The notes below the pieces were generated by a model, which saw only the letters and a list, made by a program, of their open reading frames with translations, had not been told where the DNA came from and searched no databases. A stretch of 64,000 bases of DNA from Paramacrobiotus metropolitanus (lineage: Eukaryota > Tardigrada > Eutardigrada > Parachela > Macrobiotidae). The stretch lies in contig NW_026570260.1 in NCBI RefSeq assembly GCF_019649055.1, forward strand, positions 124,001-188,000. Direction: 5' to 3'. Each line of letters opens with the position of its first letter. Within the stretch, counting starts at the first letter, position 1. This document shows, piece after piece, positions 51,649 through 61,314 of this stretch. Both the position numbers and the translations under genes were made by a program.

Positions 51649-54600
51649 TCAACCAATTAACCACGGAAACAATCGCACCGCCTGTTGCTGTAGCTGCCCC
51701 GTCCCTTGTCCGTCCTTGAGCAGAAAATGGAGAATGTTGGGCTGCAGTTGGGAATGGTAAGGGATGCGGTTAGCACCGGTTGCCAGATGACGCGGCTGCA
51801 CGGCCGCTCCGTGGTCGCCACACATCCACTCGTTGAGCATGATGGCTGTGAATGCGAAATGTTGTGCCAACTCCATGTCGAAAGACTGCAGCGCTTCGGC
51901 CACATAGAGACGCACATCCGGGCGTTCCGGACGCATGTGAAGCATTCGACTAGCGACACTGATTCCACTAGGAACCGCCAAGAGCAGAGCTAGACCTTCG
52001 ACAGTTGATTGTGCCTTTTCGCCGATGAGCGATCGATAGCAATCACGCTGTCGCATTGCAAACGGAGTGGCTTCATTCATTCTAAGAGAAAACCAGTGCA
52101 GTATCATGCCAAATCAAATTCACTCGAAACTTACTCGGGCATACTGCCAGCATCCACACCGCCGCTTTGCATCAACCAGTACAGCTTCACGACACAGCGC
52201 AACATCTGCACACAGCCACTGAACTGTGCATCGCCGGCGTCCATCTCAGTGAGCACTTCTATCAGTCCGTCGGCGTCCTCGTAGTTACCCAGTCGGAAGT
52301 GCACCAGCAGCAACAACAGTATGCTGCACCGTGATGGCTCACTTTCCACACTGCTTAACATATCCAGAGCTTCGCTGTGCCGGTTGATTTCGCTGTAAAC
52401 ACATCGTTCTCGCGACGTCACCACCTTATCACTGACAACCAAAAAGAAAATCTGCTTTCTGACCTCAAGAACCGTGCCAGATTCAACCTGGATTCATCCA
52501 CAAGTTTCTGCTGATGCTTGCCGAACGCGACGCCAGTTTCGGCGCACAGTTGCAATGCATTCTGGGCCTGATCCAATCCAGTCCGCAACAGACCCGCCCA
52601 TTCTGCGAGAATGCAGGTCAACATACAGGATTTGCTGCTCTCGCCCATAATATCTGTAAAAAGAAGCTGCGCTTTTGTCAACCGGAACGAAGGGTAAACC
52701 ACGCTTTCCTTACGTTTGTACTGGCCAAGGTAGTCTAACGCGGTGGGCACAGCATCCAGCCGACCAATGACTTCCCACAACAAATTCTGGTCCAGCTGAC
52801 TTTTCAACAAAACCCAAACGACCCATTCAGCGTAGCGATGCATGGCTTCGTGCTACAACCACAACAACGTATTAATCGCTTTTCGCTTTGCGTTCAAATA
52901 GAGATAACAATCACCAAAATCAGCTTTCACATTTCTAATTGTAAGCGCAGCCAGCCGAAATTGCCTTTTACATCACTTGTGCGACAAATATTTCTCAGAA
53001 TTGTGTCCCGGCAAAGTGTAAAAAAGTTGTCGGTTATAGAATAAAAAAATATTGGATGAATTTACCGGTCGGCCCAGAGCACAAGCATGGCGGCACAGAT
53101 CCATCGCTTCCAAAGTGTGCCCCGTTCGCTCGGCGCACCACGCCTGACCTAGCCAGGCGGCCGCCTGACCGGGGTCGGCATTTTGCGCCAATTTTAGCAT
53201 TTTATGGGCCGGTATATACCGCTTAGCGTTGAGCAGCAGATAACCCAGACACGTCCAGCTGGCAGCCGTACAAGTCGGATTGATGCGGGCCCGATTGTAC
53301 AGCTGCAGGCTCTTTGTCAGACTTCGCGCTGCATCCGCCATCAGACTACTGTCCCCGCTCTTCCCCACAGACGACGTAAGCACCATGCCCAGCGTGGTCC
53401 ACAACGACGGATCTAATGGGTTTCGCTGCAGCATCTCTTTAGCGGCCAACAGGGACTTGTTCCACCATTGGTGCGCCGCGTCCTTCTCGGCGGATAACGC
53501 CAGCCGCTCAGCGAGGGCAAGATAGGCCATGGTTAAACGCTCCCAAAGTCGGGCAGAAGCGCGCTTTAAGCCGATGGCGGCGGAGTAGAACAACGTCGCT
53601 AGATAGATGGCCTGGCGCGCGTTTAATTCGACGCGCTGACCGGAAGGCGATCCGTCCCAAAGAAACTGGTCGATGAGCAGGACGCAGGGAACAGCGCTCC
53701 CAGGACGACAGTGACGCGCTAAGAGGCACGCATCGCCCAGGATCGTCCACACCATCACAGATACATTTCCGGATAGGACAATTCTGCAACACAATCACAT
53801 TATGTGGCAAAGAAGTTGATAAGAATTCCGTTAATAAACGAGAATGTTTACTCGGTTAAGAGATCCAGTGCAGTTTGAATGGCTTGCAAGGCTTCTCGCG
53901 GACGATACTCCTCAAAGGCCAACTGCGCTTTCCCTATGGATAGTAAGGCCAGATTTTGCAGGCACATATAGCGGAACCACGGCGACTGCTCCCTCAACAG
54001 CACCAGCTCCAACTCGGCCTCTTCGTCCATCTTCATCGTCTGCTTAATGGTAGCGCGCCGGTAAGAGCTGTATGCGGTCAGCTCAGGTGCGCTTCCGAAT
54101 TTCTCTACAACCTTCGCGAAAGTCCCTTCCGCACTGCCGTAATTTCCACGGAAAGCCAGCGCATCTCCCAGTAGCTCTTGAACCAGACTAAATAAATAAA
54201 ACTAAATAAAACACTTCAACTAAATAAAACACTTAAACATAAATGTTACAGGCGAAACTGCCCTGATTTTAAAAGTTGCAGACTGACCGCTCTTGGGGAA
54301 AATCAACAATACTCTGCCGCAGATAACTGATGCATTCCATCCACAGTTTATTCCGGTAGCACAGCAGCGCCAGCCGCAAGCGCATCCATCGAGCCGCTTC
54401 ATACGAAAACACCCGACTGCTCAACGCTTGTTGCAGAATCTGCACCGCCTCGACATCCTTGTAGGCCACCGTCAGGTAGTCAGTGAGGGTTCGCACGATA
54501 ACAGGATCGTTGGGCAAAAGAGCATGGGATTTCACCAAATGGCTGCGCGCCGCCCTATGTATTTCAAAGAGATATTACAGTATTCACAAATCGCAACAAC

Positions 54601-56503
54601 TTGAGCATAAAAATTATCATCATCACGCCGTACTCGATGTCGCGGTCCTGCAGCCAAGTCCATAAACCGAGATACATGTGAGCAACAGCGAAATCAGGGT
54701 AGAGCTGCAAGGCGCGTTTGAGATGCTTCAGACAACGTCGCGGATCCCGCTGCCCGGCATCCCACAGGCAACGGAATAAATAATAATGGAAGAGATAATT
54801 GTCCTCGCGGACTAGTAATGCACTTTCCAATCTGTAAAGGAACAGCAGACAATCAACCAGCCAAATGCAAGATATGCATGCCAAAGGTTGGTGAAGCACA
54901 CGTACAAATCGGCGGCAGCCTGAAAGTCCCCACGGTCAAAACAAAAGATTCCCTTAAGGGAGTCCACCAGCATCTGCTCACTCCTATCTGTTTGCCCAGC
55001 AAACGCCTGAGATCCATCCCGTTGTGTCGCTTCCGCAGCCGCCGTTCGGCCGAGAATAAACTGCGCGAAACCAGAATAAAAGTACACCTCCCAATCCGGC
55101 TGGGGCATTCGCGACGCATAGTCAGCCATCATCGTCACAGCGTCCGCCAGCCGCTCTCCGCCCACACAAATCCAAGCGATTGCAAGATATTTGCGACACA
55201 ACAGATCGATGTGCTGAAGAAGAGGAACGTGGTAAGCGGTCGGCAGACTTGACCAGCCCTTGGCGCTCAAAAGGGCCTTCTCCAATAATTCGCAGCATTT
55301 AGCGAAACCGTGCTGGCGGTAGGCCGTGAGGGCTTTCTTGATGCGGACCAACGGATGCTGGGCGTCCCACGAAGCGACAGTTTCCTGCAGGGCATTCATT
55401 TCCGGTTCCTTGACGGGTTGACCACGCAGATCACGCTCTAACTGCAGCATGTACAGGACGGCCACGGCAAAAGGCACCATTTCCTTGTACTGCTCGCGGT
55501 ATTTGTGGGCAAGAGTTTCTGCATCCACCAGGCGCTGCAAGCGCAGCATAACACTCAAGTGCTCCTGCAACGCACAATATACTGCACAACTTCAGCGGTT
55601 TTGTATCAAAAGGCGCGCAGTCGGACCTGCGCATAGCCATCTTCCAGCGTCGCCACATCGTACTCGCTGAGCAGGGCGTCAAAGGTGGTCAGCAGCAGCT
55701 GGAGACGGTCAGGCGGCAGTGCTGTGAGGAAGTCGGTCTGGTGTTTGTTCGGTAGAGGAACGATGGCGCGAATGATAGCGCGGTAGGCGTGGAGACGCGT
55801 CTCCTTGTTGCCGTAGCCCGTAGCTAACTCCGCCAAACGTCCCCAAGTTGTCAGCGCTTCCTCCATCTTTCCTGTACACAAAGTAACAAATTCTGCTATC
55901 AATGCTCTACGACAAACGCAATCATTTCAAGGTGCCACGCAACAGGTGCCCAGCTGAATATTTTGCATAGAACATTTACCGGTTGAGCACCGTAGTAGCT
56001 TTACCAATGCAGAGTCCGTTTACCAATCAGTGCGGGGAGTAAAGGCATGCGAACAGTCAAATTCAAGGAAAAAGCGACTAACCTGTGGCGGCAAGGAGGG
56101 GCGCATACCCCTGCAGATACTCCATCACTTTGGGCTTCATCATCGCCGCCTGCTGCTCATCCTTCTCCAGGGCCTCCAGACAGCGCCGATAACCCTCCAG
56201 AAGCTGATGGTCCTCCACTTCTCCCGCAACGGTCGGCGCGAAACGCTTGTGCCAGGCCAGGAGTCCCTGCCAGGCCGCCAGCAGTTCGCTTTGAGTTGCC
56301 AGCGCGCGGCGAAACTGCTGCAGCGACTTGTCGCGCTGCTGTAGCTCCAAGGCGCACTTTCCGCTCAGCAACAGCGCCGGTGCGTTCCCGCCGTCCTCCT
56401 CGCAGATACGCTGCAGAATGTCCTGCGCCTTATCCCACTTCTGCTCGTCAATCAGCTCCTTGGCGCGCTTTAGGCGGACACGCGTATTGCCTGCTTCCAC
56501 CAT
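51649..56503 (-). CDS. SKIC3 (TTC37): SKI3/TTC37 homologue, TPR scaffold of the Ski complex
   Basis: SKI3 is the tetratricopeptide scaffold that holds the SKI2 helicase and SKI8 and feeds RNA to the cytoplasmic exosome for 3'-5' decay. Ten exons on the minus strand are 56503-56083, 55871-55627, 55564-54906, 54831-54634, 54554-54288, 54187-53852, 53783-53066, 52852-52464, 52392-52135 and 52081-51649. They give 1307 residues with all phases closing; human TTC37 has 1564. The N-terminus KRAKELIDEQKWDKAQDILQ, then LLLSGKCALELQQRDKSLQQ and LLAAWQGLLAWHKRF, resembles the first TPRs of TTC37. TPR-like pairs recur throughout, for example CLKHLKRALQLYPDFAVAHM with YLGLW, NPLDPSLWTTLGMVL, and WTCLGYLLLNAKRYIPAHKM. 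The C-terminal third contains shorter, more divergent repeats. It is convergent with the acyltransferase gene, only 245 bases apart, so the 3' untranslated regions probably overlap. Confidence 0.88.
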
Positions 56504-57616
56504 TCTGAAACGAAGTCTCGGAAGCCTGGCTCTTTCTAGAAATGCAAATCAGCAAAGATGCCTTCCCGTACACAAAATATTCTTGTTGAAGTAGCAGTGG
56601 CAACGCCACAGGCACGTTACTTCTGGCAGTACTATAAATTAATCATCATAAATAATTCTATATGACAAAAGCAGAACTTTGCCAAGAACGGAAAACGGTA
56701 CTGCAATCAGCAATCAGTGCAAAGCAATATTTATTTTTGTTTCAAATATTGGATTTTTCGATCATCTTCCCGACTTTTTACGTGACATATTTTATTAGTT
56801 ATTACTTACGGTACGATAGTGTATAACAGGAGTGTTATAGTGTACACATTGGTTGTACAGGTGTTATAGTGTAGGCAGGCACGTTCTCACGTAACTGCCC
56901 TATCGCGATTGAGCCATGCCATTCTGGGCCTTTCCGGCATTTTCTAAAGATGCGGGAAACGGTCCATCCGCAAAAATTTCCGACATTCTTTCTGTCGTGG
57001 AATTCAAAAACGTGTTAATTTTTTGTAAATTCTGCCCTTTTTGGGGACTATTGATTGCCATTTGCCACTGGTACCATAATTATTAAGCAACCTAATATCT
57101 ACCATTTGACTGTTAGACTGATTTATTTGCAGTACAGACAAAATGGAAGGAAAAGAGGTAGGTTCGTTGTCGACGTTGTGTCGTAGTACACAGTCCGCAC
57201 ATGCTGCTTGTTTTCCAACGAAAGCATTTCCCGTTTCTACGGTGTTATCATGAAAAAGCCTTTCAACAATGCAGAGATTTGAAGGAAGGTTCTGCATTTT
57301 TAACTCTGTTCTTCATGTTCTGCATAATTGTAATTTCATATTTTCATTTATCTCACTGACAAGTCATAACAAGATGCCAAATCATTGGCTGACATTAGTG
57401 TTGCCCACTGTAAACTACCAACGCTGTTCAGGACTTCGAGTGATGCAAGTATGAAGAGCAAGAACTAACATGGGCAGCATGGCCAACACCAACTACTAAT
57501 CAATATTCTTCCTAACAGTTAAATACTTATTTTTTTTCCGATATAATTTTAGTTTCTTCGTTTCTTGTTAGCGACAGACCCGTACAAGCACACACGCATC
57601 GCTGCTGGAAGAAAGA
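56504..57616. other. Upstream region of SKI3 and first unit of the tandem duplication
   Basis: The left part is the SKI3 promoter side. From about 56941 the sequence is the first unit of a 962-base tandem duplication whose second unit begins at 57903. It contains the upstream region of the truncated gene at 57617. No other gene is visible. Confidence 0.5.
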
Positions 57617-58859
57617 ATGGGCTCCTTCCAGATCTATTTGCGATGCGACAGCGTGGATGTCTGGGAGAACAGCGGTCTCCTGCGATATGGACGCGTGGTG
57701 GACGTAGCGGATAATGGGCTCTTTATCGACTTTCTCTGCCCCGATCGCCGGTGCGAATTGACGCCCTTTGACCGCATCTTCAAGATGTTCTCGCCGGCCT
57801 GTGCGACGGACTTGGATCTGGGTAAAGTAGGTGAGCGCTGCCCGGTGGAGGTGCTGCTGCGTCCCAGCCCCGCGCTCCCTGGACTTGGACCCTGCCGAAT
57901 TGTTTCTAAAGATGCGGGAAACGGTCCATCCGCAAAAATTTCCGACATTCCTTTCTGTGTGGAATTCAAAACGTGTTAATTTTTTGTAAATTCTGCCCTT
58001 TTTTGGGGACTATTGATTGCCATTTGCCACTGGTACCATAATTATTAAGCAACCTAATACTACCATTTGACTGTTAGACTGATTTATTTGCAGTACAGAC
58101 AAAATGGAAGGAAAAGTAGGTTCGTTGTCGACGCTGTGTCGTAGTACACAGTCCGCACATGCTGCTTGTTTTCGAATGAAAGTAGTTCCCGTTTCTACGG
58201 TGTTATCATGAAAAAGCCTTTCAACAGTGCAGAGATTTGAAGAAAGGCTCCGCATTTTCAACTCTGTTCTTCATGTTCTGCATAATTGTAATTTCATATT
58301 TTCTAATTTTCGTTTATCTCACTGATAAGTCATAACAAGCTGCCAAATCTGACTGTTAGTGTTGCCCACTGTAAACTGCAAACGTGTTCAGGGCTTCAGG
58401 TGATGCAAGTATGATGAGCAAGAACTAGCACGCGCAACATGGCCAACACCAGCTACTAATCAATATTCTTCCTAACAGTTAAATACTTATTTTTTTCCGA
58501 TATAATTTTAGTTTCTTCGTTTCTTGTTAGCGACAGACCCGTACAAGCACACGCATCGCTGCTGGAAGAAAGAATGGGCTCCTTCCAGATCTATTTGCGA
58601 TGCGACAGCGTGGATGTATGGGAGAACAGCGGTCTCCTGCGATATGGACGCGTGGTGGACATAGCGGATAATGGGCTCTTTATCGACTTTCTCTGCCCCG
58701 ATCGCCGGTGCGAATTGACGCCCTTTGACCGCATCTTCAAGATGTTCTCGCCGGCCTGTGCGACGGACTTGGATCTGGGTAAAGTAGGTGAGCGCTGCCC
58801 GGTGGAGGTGCTGCTGCGTCCCAACCCCCGTTCTCCCTGGACTTGGACCCCTGCCGAAT
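56941..58859. repeat. Tandem segmental duplication, two units of about 960 bp
   Basis: Unit 1 is 56941-57902 and unit 2 is 57903-58859. Both start TTTCTAAAGATGCGGGAAAC and run through the same intergenic sequence into the 5' half of the same gene (ATG at 57617 and 58574, 957 bases apart). Differences are scattered substitutions and small indels. The breakpoint lies inside the gene. In the complete second copy the reading continues as GTGTCTCAAACTGCGCAAAT, whereas in the first it joins TTTCTAAAGATGCGGGAAAC. The two sequences resemble each other over about 20 bases, suggesting microhomology at the junction. Confidence 0.92.
57617..57979 (+). pseudogene. Truncated copy of the unknown gene at 58574, made by tandem duplication
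   Basis: The first 85 or so codons (MGSFQIYLRCDSVDVWENSG onward to VEVLLRP) are nearly identical to the downstream gene. Two one-base losses relative to that copy follow, near 57866-57895 (CCCCGCGCT for CCCCCGTTCT, and GACCCTGCC for GACCCCTGCC). These change the frame, and then the duplication junction replaces the last two thirds of the gene. The frame ends after 120 codons with IPFCVEFKTC. It is transcribable from a duplicated promoter but likely not functional. If translated it would be the N-terminal module alone. Confidence 0.8.
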
Positions 58860-59296
58860 TGTGTCTCAAACTGCGCAAATCCTATTGGCCTGGCGATGTG
58901 GGCGTGGTGCAGCTGCTGAACGCGGAGGGCGTGGCCGACGGTCCCCTGCACGTGGTCCCGCCCCAACGGCTCCGCCAACCACGCTGCAACCTAGCCAGTG
59001 CGAGCGGGCCCAGGGATAGGGCAGAGTTGCGTAAATATTACGGGAATAAGTTCGCTTCCTGCGTCGTCCGCCCGGGGGATTTTTTTAGGGGAAGCGTGCA
59101 CTTGACGGCTCAGCTGGCAGGCTTGTCGGAGGAAAAACAGCGACGCTTGCTAAATGACTGGCTGGAGGCCACCTTTTCGGACCAATATTGTGGTTACCCC
59201 TTTCGGTTTGCGCGGCTTATGGATGACGGTCGCACCTGGACGTACATTGAACGCACGCTTAATCAAAAGGTGAAAGCTAAGACAAATTATCAATAA
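58574..59296 (+). CDS. Unknown protein, 240 residues, no recognised family
   Basis: A single-exon gene by my reading. The N-terminal module YLRCDSVDVWENSGLLRYGR then VVDIADNGLFIDFLCPDRRC is compact and alternates hydrophobic and polar residues, like a small beta-barrel domain such as Tudor (guess only). The middle has WPGDVGVVQLLNAEGVADGP. The C-terminal part (DRAELRKYYGNKFASCVVRP, then LSEEKQRRLLNDWLEATFSD) looks helical with conserved-type aromatic residues. The stop TAA is at 59294-59296. A GT just before the end (AAAAG, then GTGAAA at 59269) is a possible donor, so splicing into downstream sequence such as the F-box gene at 59454 cannot be excluded. Its N-terminal half was recently duplicated upstream. 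Confidence 0.7.
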   Translation: MGSFQIYLRCDSVDVWENSGLLRYGRVVDIADNGLFIDFLCPDRRCELTPFDRIFKMFSPACATDLDLGKVGERCPVEVLLRPNPRSPWTWTPAELCLKLRKSYWPGDVGVVQLLNAEGVADGPLHVVPPQRLRQPRCNLASASGPRDRAELRKYYGNKFASCVVRPGDFFRGSVHLTAQLAGLSEEKQRRLLNDWLEATFSDQYCGYPFRFARLMDDGRTWTYIERTLNQKVKAKTNYQ

Positions 59297-59453
59297 TTTG
59301 CAGGTGAATTTGAGGTTTGATCGAATGGACAGTGGATATCGTGTTTTTATCATTTATCCTCTGTTAATTTCCGCAGCATGCGCTCACTGATTGACGGTTT
59401 TGTAGACTCGCTTTTTTCGATTTGCTAACCGTTTAACGACGGACCTTCCTTGG

Positions 59454-60622
59454 ATGATTTATAAAGCATTGCGCCTAGACACGGACACTCGATTGGCGGT
59501 GTCGAATGACTCAGATGACGATATCCTTCGGCTGCCGGTGGAAGTGTTGCTTGGCGTCTTTTCTCACCTGGACACAGTTCAACAGACACGAATGCGCTCT
59601 GTATGCAGCACCTGGGCGGCTATCCTGGAGTCGGCTGTGTTGCTCTCCCTCATTGTCATTCCCCGCCAGAGCGACGACGCTGCGGACTATTCCCTCACTG
59701 CCACCCTGGCCAACTGTCTGAACTCGTCCACGCAGCGCATTATTATCATTGGAGGCGATGAGGGCAGAGTGATTAAGACAGGAGATGTTATCGGCCTCTT
59801 ATCGTCCCGCTGCGGAAGGCTTCGTTTGAGGGCCATCTGTTTCGCCCGTCTAGCCTGCAGGTTGACACTGGATCCGTGTCAAGGCAGTAAAAGGAAACCC
59901 ACTGACGACGGTCTGTCGTGCTTTGCTGCCATGTGTAGCCGGCTGCCTTGCGGAGATGTCGTGTTCGTCCAGAGCCACTTCATTTTGACGAACAGAGCCA
60001 TATGCAAGTATGCCTTGGGATGGCCGGGTGACCCCGGAAGTAAATTTAAACGCTTCTGGGACATGACAATTTCCACGTACATGGCATTGGCTCGCTTGGA
60101 CCGTGAGAGCGGTGACGATGCCGCAGTGGCCTTGTGGAGTCTCGTGGAAACTCACATTTCATGCTCGGTAAGCAGCGAAGACCGGCAGACAGCGTTGAAG
60201 TGGTTAGCGAAGATCAGAACGGATTGCCAGCAGTTGGAGAACGAGAATAGCCAGATGATTGACTTGATGGATCTGCTTAGCAAGGTACAGATAAGTGCGG
60301 ATGAGGGCAATACGGACTTCCTGCACGCAGATTTGAATTTCATTTGTTAAAAATTGTAGAATTTAACTGGTCCACCGGTCCACTAACAAGAACAAAATTT
60401 TTGCTTCTTTTGCAGACATTGTGCGCGGTGCAGTCGGCCCGTTGCGGTTGCCTCGCTTATCCCTGCTGCCGCGATTCGGTGTGGGATCCGCAGCTGAACA
60501 ACATTGCACCCGTCGTTATGTGTCTGCTGGTGCAGTTCGTGAACCGTTTCAATAATATTATGAAAAGGTCTGGGTCGAACGGTAATAATTTTTTGGACGG
60601 TTTTGGAATGGAAGAACAGTAA
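59454..60622 (+). CDS. F-box protein
   Basis: F-box proteins bring substrates to SKP1-CUL1 ubiquitin ligases. Exons are 59454-60284 and 60416-60622 (phase 0), giving 345 residues; reading through the intron would stop at 60350. The F-box is at residues about 23-64: ILRLPVEVLLGVFSHLDTVQ then MRSVCSTWAAILES, with the expected Leu-Pro, hydrophobic spacing and Trp. The rest (NSSTQRIIIIGGDEGRV, RFWDMTISTYMALARLDRES) contains no LRR, WD or Kelch repeats that I can recognise, so the substrate-binding part is unknown. The C-terminal exon has the motif LCAVQSARCGCLAYPCCRDS, which is Cys-rich. The stop codon overlaps an AATAAA at 60621-60626. Confidence 0.78.
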
Positions 60623-61314
60623 TAAATTTTTCTGTGTTTTATAAAATGGAGAATTGACAACTTGATGGCTTCGGCTTTTTGAATTTTTCATACTTCTGTT
60701 GTTAGCTGTGCTGCATTTTTACGAGTTTTCTGCGCTACTCGTTGACTCGTATGATTTTTTATGTTTGTTAGTTGTTACTCATGTGTCACGCGGCGCACGT
60801 TTCTCAGTCCGCTCGTGTTTTGTGCAAGGCGGTTTTCAATAATGCCAGTGATGTTTGGTTAATAATTAGTTTGATCCTGAATTAAATAGTACCGAATCTA
60901 CCGATAAGGTTAATTAAATCAAACGATGTCCTCGGGAAAAGCGAAAAATTTTCGAAAATGAAACATCTCGATTGAAAACCGCCATCCCGAAGGCGGTAGC
61001 GTATGTGGATTACGGAATCACTTCTCTGCTCCCAGTTAAAATTTTTTCTAAAAAGTAAAAATTTCTTGCACTCTTATTACGCTTGTTAGTTATTAGAGCT
61101 CTGTTGTTTTATTCACTGCTCATCGGAGAGTGACTTCATGGGATTATGGCATATGATTAATGGAGGAATTCCAGCTGCTGACGCTGCAGGAAGAGGATGA
61201 CGGTGCCAGTGAATCGGAGGGAGAACACTTGTCAAACGGACAAGCGCTGCAGGTCCGTTAGTGCGTTCGCGTAGAGTAGAGACTGTACAGTCTAATCGTT
61301 TAGCATAAAGACTG
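60623..61314. other. Intergenic region between F-box and ENPP genes
   Basis: AT-rich stretch of about 0.7 kb with the F-box 3' end and the presumed ENPP promoter. No coding feature is visible. Confidence 0.5.
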
